From positions 62,001-126,000 of the forward strand of contig CAKUVR010000001.1 in the NCBI GenBank assembly GCA_934698975.1: 64,000 nucleotides of DNA, read 5' to 3'. The number at the start of each line of letters is the position of its first letter. Within the stretch, counting starts at the first letter, position 1. Shown here piece after piece: positions 17,383 through 26,798 of the stretch. Source of the DNA: Cryptobacteroides sp934698975 (GTDB lineage: Bacteria > Bacteroidota > Bacteroidia > Bacteroidales > UBA932). The translations under genes were made by a program, and so were the position numbers. The notes below the pieces were generated by a model. It was not told the DNA's origin. It worked only from the letters and a program-made list of their open reading frames with translations, and did no database searches.

Positions 17383-18200
17383 TTCTTTTCCTTCCGGTAA
17401 GCGTTCACGGCGGCGCGGACCTGACCATACTCAAGCAACAGCTTGCGGGCAAGGTCATAGTCCTCGATGCCGGTCTCATCCATGATCATCCTGACTCCAC
17501 GGTCCACTAGTTTGTGGTTCGTCAGCTGCATATCCACCATCTTGCTGCCTCTCACATGCCCCAGACGGATCATAGAGACCGTCGAGATCATATTCAAGAC
17601 AAGCTTCTGGGCTGTACCGGCCTTCATTCTGGTGCTTCCGGTCACAAACTCAGGGCCAACGACCACAACGATAGGAATCTCGGCGGCCGAAGCCACAGGA
17701 GAGTTCTCGTTACAAGTGATGCAGCCTGTCAGAAGGCCATGCTCACGCGCCGTTTTCAGAGCCCCGATGACATAAGGCGTGGTTCCGGACGCGGCAATAC
17801 CCACCACAACATCATTTTTTGTCGGGGAATATGCCTGAAGGTCTCTCCAACCTCCGTCCATCTCGTCCTCAGCGCCTTCCACAGCGTCTCTGATGGCTTT
17901 GTCGCCCCCGGCCATGAAGCCGATGAACACGTCGCGCACCCCGTAGGTCGGAGGAATCTCCGAGGCGTCGACGATGCCCAGGCGGCCGCTGGTGCCGGCT
18001 CCCAGATAGAAAACACGCCCCCCGAGAGGCACTCTCTCCACGATTCCGTCAACCAACTTCTGAATCTGAGGAATCGCACCCGCCACAGCGACCGGCACGG
18101 TCCTGTCCTCAGTGTTGATCGCATCCAGCAACTCTTTTGTAGACATCTTCTCAAGATGATCGTACCGTGAAGCCTGTTCAGTCGTCCTATTGTCTTCCAT
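17379..18200 (-). CDS. murQ: N-acetylmuramic acid 6-phosphate etherase
   Basis: 273 residues, a SIS-fold lyase that cleaves MurNAc-6-phosphate to GlcNAc-6-phosphate and lactate in the cytoplasm. Visible signatures are GGRVFYLGAGTSGRLGIVDASEIPPT split over the sugar-phosphate site, the AEDEMDGGWRDL region and PEFVTGSTRMKAGTAQKLVLN. It is slightly shorter than the E. coli enzyme (298). With the adjacent sugar kinase gene and the nearby mltG and glucosaminidase genes it indicates peptidoglycan recycling. Confidence 0.95.
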   Translation of the reverse strand: MEDNRTTEQASRYDHLEKMSTKELLDAINTEDRTVPVAVAGAIPQIQKLVDGIVERVPLGGRVFYLGAGTSGRLGIVDASEIPPTYGVRDVFIGFMAGGDKAIRDAVEGAEDEMDGGWRDLQAYSPTKNDVVVGIAASGTTPYVIGALKTAREHGLLTGCITCNENSPVASAAEIPIVVVVGPEFVTGSTRMKAGTAQKLVLNMISTVSMIRLGHVRGSKMVDMQLTNHKLVDRGVRMIMDETGIEDYDLARKLLLEYGQVRAAVNAYRKEKK

Positions 18201-18243
18201 AATAGAAAATCAGTGTCCGGGATTTTGCCCGGAATTTGTCAAA

Positions 18244-19116
18244 TCACTTTCCGTCAAGATGATATCTCACCAAGCCTTCCACAGGGGTGGAAATTATCGT
18301 CGAGAATCTTATTCCATAGGGTTCAGCCACTTTTTCAAGTATAGCCCTGTTCGCATAGCCGAAACCGCCCACGACACCGACCGGATACCGGTCCAGACCA
18401 TACTGGGTAAGCGCCCTCTCGATGAAGTCCTTGAAATTCTGATCGACCAGACCGCGGACATATTCGCTCGTCTCATACCTTTCCAGAATCCACGGGGCGA
18501 ACGATCCGAGATACTTTGACGGAGCCTCGCCTCGATAGACATTCTGCACCACCGTCATATAGTCCACCTTGAAATCACAGGCGAACTCGCCGGAGACCGG
18601 CTCTGGCACGAGTCCTTTAAGGAAGTCAGACATGAACAGTCTTCCAAGCCTTGCGCCTCCTCCCTCGTCACCGAGAATGTAGCCGGCGGAGCGGACATTT
18701 TTCACCACCTTTGTCCCGTCAAACAGACAGCTGTTCGACCCGGTTCCCATAATGGCCGCGATTCCAGGCCTGTGGCCGCAGACCGAACGTGCGGCGGCAA
18801 GAAGGTCGGAGGCATATTCCATCTCGGCCACCGGAAACAATGATTTAAGAACCCTGTCCAGTTCTTGAGCCTGCCGCGGAATCCTCTCGCCCTCGGCCAC
18901 AATCAGTCCCGCGGCATAAAAATGGACTTCAGCCACATCCTCGGAAAGTCCTTTTTCCTTGAAGGCGGCTACCGCCTCCCTGACGATTCCTTCGATGACA
19001 TCCAGCGGCATTGTGGCCAGATTCATCCCAGCAGTCCTCACTTTGATCGGCTCCCTGCCCGGCGCCGCGGCACACCAGTCGGTCTTTGTAGCACCGCTTT
19101 CAATTATAATTATCAT
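18244..19116 (-). CDS. BadF/BadG-type ATPase, probable N-acetylglucosamine/MurNAc kinase
   Basis: 290 residues with the ASKHA kinase fold. The phosphate-1 motif is IESGATKTDWCA at the N-terminus; other motifs are AAIMGTGSNSCLFDG (adenosine/phosphate-2) and GYILGDEGGGARLGR. Members of this family phosphorylate amino sugars. The position directly upstream of murQ (43 bp) supports a kinase that makes the MurQ substrate or re-phosphorylates GlcNAc during murein recycling. Which sugar is used cannot be read from the sequence. Confidence 0.82.
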   Translation of the reverse strand: MIIIIESGATKTDWCAAAPGREPIKVRTAGMNLATMPLDVIEGIVREAVAAFKEKGLSEDVAEVHFYAAGLIVAEGERIPRQAQELDRVLKSLFPVAEMEYASDLLAAARSVCGHRPGIAAIMGTGSNSCLFDGTKVVKNVRSAGYILGDEGGGARLGRLFMSDFLKGLVPEPVSGEFACDFKVDYMTVVQNVYRGEAPSKYLGSFAPWILERYETSEYVRGLVDQNFKDFIERALTQYGLDRYPVGVVGGFGYANRAILEKVAEPYGIRFSTIISTPVEGLVRYHLDGK

Positions 19117-19192
19117 AACAAAACATTTCCGGATCCACGGTCAAACGTGGTCATCCTCATTCTGCAAAGATACTTCTTTCCTCTGAATATTT

Positions 19193-20311
19193 CTATTTTC
19201 CCAATGCCTTCCTCATTACAGGCAGAACCTTCTCAACGTAGCGCATCATTCCAAGGTCGGTGAAATGAATACCATCCACGGTGGCCTCTCCATCCTCTCC
19301 GATCAGGCCCTCTGTCGAAACATAGTACAGCCTCTTTTCTCCAGACTTCTTTAATTTTTTATAAAGGGCGGACTGAGCCTCGTTCCTGGAAGTGACATCT
19401 TCCAGTGCCTCCCGGTCAAACCTGGTGTGCGGGAATGTCGGATCCTCAACGAATATCACCGGCACATCCGGGAAAGCGTCCCTTATAATCCTGAAGAACC
19501 TCTCCCCTCTCTCTTCGATCAGATCGGCGGTGGAATTCGGGACATAATCCAGCACGATCAGCCCGGGGTCGGAAACCCGGGTGATATATTCGGCGATCTC
19601 GTAATCCAGTTTGGCATTGCCGCTGAAGCCAAGGTTTATGACTTCCCTGTCGAGTTTTCGTCCAAGAATCGCCGTGAAGGCCATTCCGGGACGGGACGCG
19701 CAACCTCCCTGAAGAATGCTCGTCCCGTACATAACCACAGGACGCTCAACCTTAGGGCTTTCCACAGCCGGAGATTCTATCACAGAGCCTTCATCGACAC
19801 CGATTTCGAGTTCATCTATTCCGTTGTACAGGGAAAGATAAAGCATATATTCCCTCATCAGAGGATCCATATTCGCGACAAGAGTCTTGTTCTTGACGTT
19901 CTTGTCGCGCCCTCCCCACTCAAAGCCGCTTCCTGCGAAACGCCATCCGTCCTTTTCGGTAAGGATGTAAAGATCCAAGCCGCTGTCGCCGACGTCCGCC
20001 ATGTGAGGCATATACTGACGAGGGCTGGTAGATTTCCACCGGGCGCAGACCTTTGATGAATTGGATCGGAAACGGATGTAAAGACCGGCCGAGTTACGGC
20101 CGAGATCCCACAATGGTTTCCTTATGGTGTCCTTGAATTCCATCGGCAGACGCTCGTAACGAGCGGATGTTTCCTCTATGCACTTTCCGTACAGCGGAAA
20201 GGCAGACGCGTCACTGTAGACGATTTTCTTATCCTGCGCGGATGACACTGCCGCCACAAAAGCGGCCAGCGCCGCACAAAGAAATTTCTTGCAAAAATCA
20301 GCCATAGTCAT
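19193..20311 (-). CDS. Secreted SGNH/GDSL-type esterase
   Basis: 372 residues with a signal peptide ending near VSSAQ (about residue 26). An N-terminal beta-sandwich-like region (to about 180) precedes an SGNH hydrolase domain: block I YGTSILQGGCASRPG (Ser nucleophile), the Gly block NLGFSGNAK, a later DYVPNST, and the Asp/His dyad in DGIHFTDLGMMRY. This arrangement matches Bacteroidetes two-domain GDSL esterases that deacetylate sugars or glycans. Substrate unknown; near peptidoglycan recycling and pnuC genes, but not clearly in an operon with either. Confidence 0.83.
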   Translation of the reverse strand: MTMADFCKKFLCAALAAFVAAVSSAQDKKIVYSDASAFPLYGKCIEETSARYERLPMEFKDTIRKPLWDLGRNSAGLYIRFRSNSSKVCARWKSTSPRQYMPHMADVGDSGLDLYILTEKDGWRFAGSGFEWGGRDKNVKNKTLVANMDPLMREYMLYLSLYNGIDELEIGVDEGSVIESPAVESPKVERPVVMYGTSILQGGCASRPGMAFTAILGRKLDREVINLGFSGNAKLDYEIAEYITRVSDPGLIVLDYVPNSTADLIEERGERFFRIIRDAFPDVPVIFVEDPTFPHTRFDREALEDVTSRNEAQSALYKKLKKSGEKRLYYVSTEGLIGEDGEATVDGIHFTDLGMMRYVEKVLPVMRKALGK

Positions 20312-20317
20312 TGATTA

Positions 20318-20911
20318 TCAGTTAACATATTTCCCTTTGCGAAGCCAGTGGAACAAGCCATACACCGCAGCCGCCACATAGCCCAGATACAAAAGCGTCA
20401 GCCAATACTGTCCCTCCATGAAACACATAGCCACAAGAATGACGTCCGCGATGATCCAAATGATCCAATGGTACGGAATCGAGCGGCCGAGCCAGTAGGT
20501 CGCCACCACTGACATCATAGCCGAAGCAGCGTCCAACCAGGTGCTGGAACCGCCAAAAGCGCGGAGAATCCAGACCAGCAAGGCTGTCCCTGCCACGAAT
20601 ATGACAGCGCTCCACAACGCCGTCTTTCCGTCCATCCGCCCCAGGTGTACCATAGTGTCCGGACCACATCCGGTCTCGGCAAGCGCCCTGCTGTCCTTTC
20701 TCCACTGACAAAGCCCCCATACCGACATCACTGCGTAATATAGGTTCAGGGCCATGTTCGACCAAAGATTCTGTGCGGCGAATGAATATGCGCATGCTAG
20801 CCCGGTGGCGATTCCGAAGTACCACATGGCATTCTTCTGGAGAACCTCCAGAACGATGTAGGGAACACCCGTCACAAGTGCGAAGATCTCGATTGTCTGA
20901 ATCATGTCCAT
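20318..20911 (-). CDS. pnuC: PnuC-family nicotinamide riboside transporter
   Basis: 197 residues from the ATG at 20909-20911; a TTG 9 bases further up is less likely. Several membrane helices with PnuC marks: WYFGIATGLACAYSF, NLYYAVMSVWGLCQW, YWLGRSIPYHWIIWIIADVI and a late YLGYVAAAVYGLFHW. It brings nicotinamide riboside (or, in some relatives, thiamine) across the inner membrane. A -7-like TATTTTTG lies just upstream on the minus strand, leaving almost no leader. No TPP riboswitch is visible in the short divergent region. Confidence 0.9.
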   Translation of the reverse strand: MDMIQTIEIFALVTGVPYIVLEVLQKNAMWYFGIATGLACAYSFAAQNLWSNMALNLYYAVMSVWGLCQWRKDSRALAETGCGPDTMVHLGRMDGKTALWSAVIFVAGTALLVWILRAFGGSSTWLDAASAMMSVVATYWLGRSIPYHWIIWIIADVILVAMCFMEGQYWLTLLYLGYVAAAVYGLFHWLRKGKYVN

Positions 20912-20946
20912 AGAATACAAAAATAGGCATTTTCACACAGCTTTTC

Positions 20947-20978
20947 ATTGACTATCTTCTGTTTTTTTCTTAAATTTG
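20947..20978 (+). promoter_or_regulatory. Promoter of the large lipoprotein gene
   Basis: ATTG (20947-20950) and TAAATTTG (20971-20978) are 20 bp apart, matching the Bacteroidetes consensus. Transcription would begin about 6 nt before the ATG at 20992, or about 33 nt before the alternative ATG at 21019. Confidence 0.6.
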
Positions 20979-20991
20979 TCTCCGAAATTTA

Positions 20992-22833
20992 ATGTCGGTT
21001 GCTGAAAACCATCTATTTATGTCATTCCTAACCCAATCAGCGCTGTCAGCGGCATCAGCGTTAGCGATCACGGCCGCACTCATTTCTTGTGTCAATGAAG
21101 ATTACGACCTGACCAAGGATATCGACAAGACAATAAGCATCGAAGGAAATATCTGCGCTCCGATAGGGAACTCTGAAACCATCCTGATCTCGGATCTTCT
21201 GGACATTGACGAGAACAGCATGGGAGTGCTGGCCGTAGGCATGAACGGAGACTATTCCCTGTTTCTGTCCGGCAACCGTACAGAGACGACATTCTCCGTG
21301 CCTTCAGTCTCCATCACCAAGAACCTTGTGAACGAGGGCGGTTTCGTGGCCGACATCAACCGTTCGCAGATCATGGGCGAGTTGGGCATCGTATATCCTG
21401 AACTGCCGTTGCCGTCAGGCCTGACAATCACACGACGCTTCAACCGGTCATCGACTCCGGTCGTCATCGACGAGGCGGTTCCGGAGGAGATCATCGATGT
21501 GAAGGATGTGACGGGGAAGGCGTCCGGCACAATCTCGTTCCGGACAAATGTAGGCAAGGCCACGGTCTCCGGGCTTTCCTTAGACTTCCCGGACTATCTC
21601 AGGATCGGAAAGGTCACGACGGAGAACAGCGATGTCAAGTTCTCATTCGACAAGGAAAGGAATATCCTGAATTTTGATCCGGTGGCTGTCGGAAAATCGC
21701 CAAGATCCGTCAGCCTTGAAATCACCGGTATCGATTTTGACAGGATGCCGGCCGGTCAGGGTTTTCTCGGGAACAAGCACAGGATCACCGTCAACGATGG
21801 CATCGAAATCTCCGGATTCGATGTGAAGATGCTCTCCGACGATCTTGGCCGCACGTTCTCCTCCATTCCGGAAAAGATTCAAGTGGATGTCAGCATAGCC
21901 ATCGGTTCCGTTGACGTGAGCGGCGCGACAATCAAGGCCGACCCGAAGATAAACATCAAACCTCTGACGGTCAATGTCGGGACACTTCCTGATTTCGTGA
22001 ATGGTGACGGAACCGTACTGGATCTGTACGACCCTCAGGCAATGCTTTTTGTAGGCAACGGAAGCCCGCTTGCGCTGACGCTTGACGCCGACCTTGAGTC
22101 CTACAAGGGAGACTTGAAGAACACGGTACACATCGGAAGCAAGGGTGCGGCCACGGAGGAAATCGGCATAGAGGCCGGAAAGACGAACAGGATTTTCCTC
22201 TCGCGCACCGGAAAGAACGCCCCTGACGGTTACTCCAACATCAAGGTGCCCAACCTGTCGGACATCGTGAAGAACGTCCCTGAACGGATCGGCATAGCGA
22301 ATGTCGAGGTCAAGGTAAAGGACGAGTTCGTCACCGTGCAGACAGGCAAGGATTATTCGTTCTATTGCAGTTACGACATCATCGCGCCTCTGGCGTTCGG
22401 AAGCGGGTTGAGATTCGACTACAGCACGGACTTCACCGGTTGGAACGATACTTTCAACCCCGAGGACGGCGGCGGCAAGGACTTCGATATCAATAGCGCC
22501 GATGTGGCTTTCGATTTCGTGAACAAGATTCCTTTAGGCATAAGATTGACGGCCACAGCCATTGACAAAAACGCCAAAGTCATCCCGGGGATCGCGATAG
22601 AGATTGACGGGAACATCTCGGCCGGCAGTATCGGGAATCCAAGCCGGAATCCGATGAGCCTGAACCTCAAGGCCACAGCTGATGACATGAGGAGACTGGA
22701 CGGAGTCAGGCTGAACTTGAGTGCCTCTGGGACAGACAGCGTACATCAAGGTGTCTGCCTGAACGAGAATCAGGGCGTCAGGTTGGAAAACATGAAGATA
22801 CAGATCCAGGGATCAGTCACCACGGAACTCTGA
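20992..22833 (+). CDS. Large beta-rich lipoprotein, function unknown
   Basis: Up to 613 residues. The N-terminus has a hydrophobic stretch and a lipobox-like AALISC (Cys about 33 from the first ATG); starting at the ATG at 21019 gives a more conventional signal. The mature start, VNEDYDLTKDIDKTISIEG, is followed by a long region rich in Val, Ile, Asp and Gly with repeated strand-like patterns and no catalytic motif I recognise. It precedes a DUF5723-like outer membrane protein by 62 bp on the same strand, so they are probably co-transcribed and may form a surface complex. Similar lipoproteins beside DUF5723 genes occur in Bacteroidales, but I cannot name the family. Confidence 0.75.
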   Translation: MSVAENHLFMSFLTQSALSAASALAITAALISCVNEDYDLTKDIDKTISIEGNICAPIGNSETILISDLLDIDENSMGVLAVGMNGDYSLFLSGNRTETTFSVPSVSITKNLVNEGGFVADINRSQIMGELGIVYPELPLPSGLTITRRFNRSSTPVVIDEAVPEEIIDVKDVTGKASGTISFRTNVGKATVSGLSLDFPDYLRIGKVTTENSDVKFSFDKERNILNFDPVAVGKSPRSVSLEITGIDFDRMPAGQGFLGNKHRITVNDGIEISGFDVKMLSDDLGRTFSSIPEKIQVDVSIAIGSVDVSGATIKADPKINIKPLTVNVGTLPDFVNGDGTVLDLYDPQAMLFVGNGSPLALTLDADLESYKGDLKNTVHIGSKGAATEEIGIEAGKTNRIFLSRTGKNAPDGYSNIKVPNLSDIVKNVPERIGIANVEVKVKDEFVTVQTGKDYSFYCSYDIIAPLAFGSGLRFDYSTDFTGWNDTFNPEDGGGKDFDINSADVAFDFVNKIPLGIRLTATAIDKNAKVIPGIAIEIDGNISAGSIGNPSRNPMSLNLKATADDMRRLDGVRLNLSASGTDSVHQGVCLNENQGVRLENMKIQIQGSVTTEL

Positions 22834-22895
22834 CAAAGCGGATCGGCGACAGTCAGGATTCATCACAGTAATAATCGTAACATATTCCGAGACAA

Positions 22896-24302
22896 ATGAA
22901 AAAGACAATCATATTCATCATGATGGCGCTTGCCGCCGGCAACGTCTTCGCGCAGCAGACCTTCCGATCGACATATTTCCTCGAAGGCTACAACCACAGA
23001 CATCAGTTCAACCCTGCGTTCTCGTCGGCCACCAGTTACTTTGCGGTTCCTCTTCTGAGTTCCTTCAATCTGGAGACCCAGAGCAACATAGGAGTCAACA
23101 CATTCCTTTACCCTGTTGACGGTAAACTCACCACTTTCATGAACTCTGCAGTTCCGGCAAACGAGTTTCTCGGCAAGCTGAGCGCAAACAACCAGCTCAA
23201 TTTGGACAACAGAATCTCCCTGATGTCATTCGGCATACGCCGGAATGAATCATTCTTCTCGTTCGATGTCAACATGAGGACAAGCGTGGCTGTCAATCTG
23301 CCATACAGCCTCTTTGACTTCATGAAGAACGCAGGGCAGTTCCAGCATTACGACATATCCGATCTTTCGGCCAAGATAAACAGCAGGGTGGAATTCGCAT
23401 TAGGCTACAGCCGCAGCGTCACAGAACGCCTGAACGTGGGAGCGAGAGTCAAGTTTCTCGTGGGAGCGGCCAATGTGGAGGCGGACATCGACAGAATGAA
23501 CATCCAGATGACCGAGGACAAATGGTCTATCCAATCACATGGAATTCTGAAGTCGTCATCTTTCATGAATATTCCGACGAAGGGTGAAAGCGGAACAGTA
23601 ACTGACAAAGACAGGGACATGCTTGATTTCGACAACATAGATGTCCGTGACGGATCTTACATCAGCGGTTTCGGAGCGGCCATCGATCTGGGCGCTGAAC
23701 TGGAAATCATCGACGGCCTCAAGGTTTCTTTGGCTGTGAACGATTTAGGCTATATGTCCTGGAGGAATACCACAGTGGCTCAGACAAGCGGCGAAGGCTG
23801 GTCGTTCGACGGGTTCGACAACGTCTCTTTTGACGGTGACAAGGAAAATTCACTCAAGAACCAGTTCGATGACCTGACCGATGATGTGGCGGATATGTTC
23901 GATTTCAGAAGAACCGAAAAGGACGGAACCGACGGCGGAATGATAGCCGCCACAGTCAATGCGGGCGTGGAATACACAATGCCTTTCTACAAAGGACTTT
24001 CAGCCGGACTTCTCAGTTCCACCTACATCAATGGGGTTTTCACATGGACAGAAGCCAGACTGTTCGCGAACCTCAAGCCGGCGAAATGGTTCAGCTGCGG
24101 TGTCAACTATGCGGTGTCCAAGTTCGGTTCGACGGTCGGAGCCGTGATGGGAATCCATGTTCCCGGATTCAACATATTCATCGGATCCGACCATCTGACG
24201 TTCGATTTCGCAAAGGCTGACGAGGGGATTCTCTATCCTTACGGCAAGCTGAACACCAACATCAACTTCGGGATTTCGTTCAATCTCGGGAAAATGAGAT
24301 AG
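22896..24302 (+). CDS. DUF5723-like outer membrane beta-barrel protein
   Basis: 468 residues with a signal peptide ending VFAQQ (about 20). The start QQTFRSTYFLEGYNHRHQFNPAF and internal MSFGIRRNESFFSFDVNMRT and FALGYSRSVTERLNVGARVKFLVG resemble DUF5723, an outer membrane protein family of Bacteroidetes related to PorV/FadL-like barrels. The C-terminus (INFGISFNLGKMR) fits a barrel strand. Its role is unknown; the preceding large lipoprotein is the likely partner. Confidence 0.8.
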   Translation: MKKTIIFIMMALAAGNVFAQQTFRSTYFLEGYNHRHQFNPAFSSATSYFAVPLLSSFNLETQSNIGVNTFLYPVDGKLTTFMNSAVPANEFLGKLSANNQLNLDNRISLMSFGIRRNESFFSFDVNMRTSVAVNLPYSLFDFMKNAGQFQHYDISDLSAKINSRVEFALGYSRSVTERLNVGARVKFLVGAANVEADIDRMNIQMTEDKWSIQSHGILKSSSFMNIPTKGESGTVTDKDRDMLDFDNIDVRDGSYISGFGAAIDLGAELEIIDGLKVSLAVNDLGYMSWRNTTVAQTSGEGWSFDGFDNVSFDGDKENSLKNQFDDLTDDVADMFDFRRTEKDGTDGGMIAATVNAGVEYTMPFYKGLSAGLLSSTYINGVFTWTEARLFANLKPAKWFSCGVNYAVSKFGSTVGAVMGIHVPGFNIFIGSDHLTFDFAKADEGILYPYGKLNTNINFGISFNLGKMR

Positions 24303-24352
24303 TCGGTTGCCGAGTTTGCCGAAGCGCCTAAGTGTCAGAGACAGACCGAAAT

Positions 24353-25501
24353 TTAAAGCAAGGAGACCAGAACGTACACCCAGTGGGCGACGAAAGCCGC
24401 AGCCAGACCTCCGATAGTGTGGGCTAAGATGGCTTTCGGGGTCAATTCCCTGTAACCCAATGAGTCAAGCATGGCCGTGTGGGTACTGAGAAACCCGCTC
24501 CAACACATTCCGATCGCCGTGAAGACCGCAATGGAGTTGCCGTCAGCCCAGCCGTTCGCAACAAAGTTAGGCACAAGGCTGAGAGCCGCGCCGACCGCTC
24601 CTAGAGATGTGATCGGGAATGCCACAAGGTGAGGATCATTGAATCCGAACAACGCCTTGAAGACGAAATCTATCTTGTCTGCCAACCATGGAAGAATCTC
24701 AACGCCTTCGTAGGCTGCCCCGGTGTAAGCGCCGGAGGCTGAAGGGCCAAAGGTCAGAATCATCACGAAAGTTGATATGATCAGCACTCCCGGGATGATG
24801 GACATACCCACCTCGACTCCCGAACGGCCACCGTCCAGAAGACAGTCCAGGATCCTGGTGAAAAGCGACTTTTTCTCCTCTTCCTTCTCCTCCGCCTCCT
24901 CTTCCTCAAGATCTTCGCAGGCTTCTTCCGTAAGGTACTGAGGATAAGCCTTCAGCGTGAACCTCTGCATCAGCCTAGTGGAGACAATGCAACCGCAGAA
25001 AGCTCCGAAAAGGCCTACTAAAGACTCCTTGAAGAAGCCTTGCCCCATCATGAAGACTATAACGATAAGCCCCATTCCGAAAGCCGTTCCGAAATTGGTC
25101 AGGGAAATCAGCTGGTACTTCTTGAAATACTTGCTGAACCGCTTGTCCTTGGACAGCGAGATGATTGCCGGATTGTCCGACAGGAATGTCATCACTGCCC
25201 CAAGCGAGGCCACGCCAGGAAGGTTGAACAGCGGTTTCATCAGGGGGCGCAGCAGTTTCTCCAGCAGGGAGACAACCCCGAACTCCGCGAAAAGACGGCT
25301 AAGGGCACCCATCAGCACACAGATGGACATCAAGTAGAACACAGTGTTGATCAGCAGGTCATGAGCGGTCTTCATCACTGTGTTGAGCATGTTGGCCATG
25401 CCCATCGAAACGCCCAGATAGGCGAAGAAACCAATGACGATGACAAGGCAGATCACCCCGTTCAAAGCAGGGCTGAAAGACTTTCTTTTGGTCTTATTCA
25501 T
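24353..25501 (-). CDS. Gate-domain (nucleoside-recognition/YjiH-like) inner membrane protein
   Basis: 382 residues with about nine to ten membrane segments and a very acidic cytoplasmic loop (about residues 195-215, EEACEDLEEEEAEEKEEEKK). The motif stretches GAVMTFLSDNPAIISLSKDKRF and PHLVAFPITSLGAVGAALSL and WSGFLSTHTAMLDSLGYRELT are those of YjiH-type proteins carrying the nucleoside recognition (Gate) domain. Substrate unknown. A porin gene lies 40 bp upstream in the same direction, suggesting a two-membrane uptake pair (inference). Confidence 0.82.
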   Translation of the reverse strand: MNKTKRKSFSPALNGVICLVIVIGFFAYLGVSMGMANMLNTVMKTAHDLLINTVFYLMSICVLMGALSRLFAEFGVVSLLEKLLRPLMKPLFNLPGVASLGAVMTFLSDNPAIISLSKDKRFSKYFKKYQLISLTNFGTAFGMGLIVIVFMMGQGFFKESLVGLFGAFCGCIVSTRLMQRFTLKAYPQYLTEEACEDLEEEEAEEKEEEKKSLFTRILDCLLDGGRSGVEVGMSIIPGVLIISTFVMILTFGPSASGAYTGAAYEGVEILPWLADKIDFVFKALFGFNDPHLVAFPITSLGAVGAALSLVPNFVANGWADGNSIAVFTAIGMCWSGFLSTHTAMLDSLGYRELTPKAILAHTIGGLAAAFVAHWVYVLVSLL

Positions 25502-25541
25502 AACTGGTTTGTTAACGCTGTTGAAGCGGAATATTCATTGA

Positions 25542-26558
25542 TTAGCGTTTGAGCAGACTCATCCTCCATGTGAGGCCGACGCTGGCGACCTGCTGGTCTG
25601 CAAGCAAGGCTCCGGCTGGATTGCCGTTGTCCCCGAATGTGTGGCACAATGTGGCATGCAGGCGGATTCGCTTGTCTGCAAGCGGGAAATACTCCACGCC
25701 GCAGCCTATTCTTCCCATCGAAGTCCCGGGCATCACGCACCAATCCCCTCCCTCATCAAGGTCATTCCGGTCATAACTGGCCTTGCCGAACAAATTCAGT
25801 TTCTCGTTGAATGAATATGCGACCTTTCCGATGACCGTGAAATCTCTCAGAAAGGACATATTGTCCACGAGCGACCGGTTCATAAAATCAGCGAAAACCG
25901 TGAGTTTGCCGAAAGTGAAATGGTTGCCGAGAGCGAGATAATTGATGAACTTGCCCGGAAGGTATTCAATCATATTAAACGACCAGATTGAGTCGAAGCA
26001 GCCGTGCGAGCCGTTCCACATCAGGTTGTAGGCATACATATCGCTGTTCTCCTGCCGGAACGGACTCTGGCAGAATTGAATCCGGAGCATATCCTTGCCC
26101 CCGTCGAATGAATATCCCGCATTCACACCCATCTGGTAGCAGGTGATGTTACTGCAATATTCCGAGAGAAAATAAATATCGATCGGAGCGAGGTCATATT
26201 CATAGCCTCCTATCTCGACTATCTGCTTGCCTCCGGAGAAACTCCAGTGCTCGTCCGGCTTGTAGGTAAGGTACAGGAAGTCGGTGGCATTGAAAAAACT
26301 CTCGCTGCCGTGGCCTCGGTAGAGCCGCTGGCGGTAGTTGTAGGAGAAATGTTCGTTGAACTCTCCGTTTATCAGGATGCTGACATTCTTGCCCTTGAAT
26401 CCGCAGTTGTCCTTGACGGCATCGCCGTCCAGATACTCCCGCTGGTAATCCACTCTGGCCTGCAGCCCGATATTCACCAAGTTACCGTCCTGCGCCGAAG
26501 CGGGCAGAATAACAAAAAGCAATATAATCGCCGCGATAAGCGCCATATTGATACGCAT
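25542..26558 (-). CDS. Outer membrane porin of the phosphate-selective O/P-like type
   Basis: 338 residues from the ATG at 26556-26558 (a TTG two codons earlier is also open). Signal peptide ends near PASAQ. The protein is a 16-strand-like barrel with alternating pattern; GKQIVEIGGYEYDLAPIDIYF and YGRASYDRNDL-like stretches (here FGKASYDRNDLDEG) are typical of Bacteroidetes porins assigned to the OprO/OprP family, and it ends RMSLLKR. Ligand specificity cannot be inferred. It is followed by the Gate-domain protein gene. Confidence 0.8.
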   Translation of the reverse strand: MRINMALIAAIILLFVILPASAQDGNLVNIGLQARVDYQREYLDGDAVKDNCGFKGKNVSILINGEFNEHFSYNYRQRLYRGHGSESFFNATDFLYLTYKPDEHWSFSGGKQIVEIGGYEYDLAPIDIYFLSEYCSNITCYQMGVNAGYSFDGGKDMLRIQFCQSPFRQENSDMYAYNLMWNGSHGCFDSIWSFNMIEYLPGKFINYLALGNHFTFGKLTVFADFMNRSLVDNMSFLRDFTVIGKVAYSFNEKLNLFGKASYDRNDLDEGGDWCVMPGTSMGRIGCGVEYFPLADKRIRLHATLCHTFGDNGNPAGALLADQQVASVGLTWRMSLLKR

Positions 26559-26722
26559 ACTCAATTATGTGGTTCAAATTTTTCGTAAAATTACGCATAA
26601 TAATTAGAATCCCAAACCTTTTTTTACCACGGAATCTGTCATACAGACAGAGCAGCACTTTCTGAAATCAAGGCAATTCAGCAGCTGTGAAGGGCAAGTT
26701 ACTGGCTGTAAACACGTTAACA

Positions 26723-26756
26723 AATTCCCCCCAGTTGATGACAACTGGAGGGAATT
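26723..26756 (-). terminator. Hairpin terminator downstream of fbaA
   Basis: A 15-bp stem (26723-26737 and 26742-26756) with one G-U wobble and the loop ATGA lies 43 bp after the aldolase stop codon. On the minus strand it is followed by TTTGTTAA. The remaining intergenic sequence from 26565 to 26722 shows no gene. Confidence 0.75.
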
Positions 26757-26798
26757 ATTCTATCTGTTGATTGTCAATAGGTTAAATCCTTTGCCCAA

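Noticed and set aside
10001..20000. GAATAT as a Chi or KOPS-type signal
   Set aside because: Sites are about equally frequent on the two strands in this interval, whereas Chi and KOPS are strongly strand-biased.
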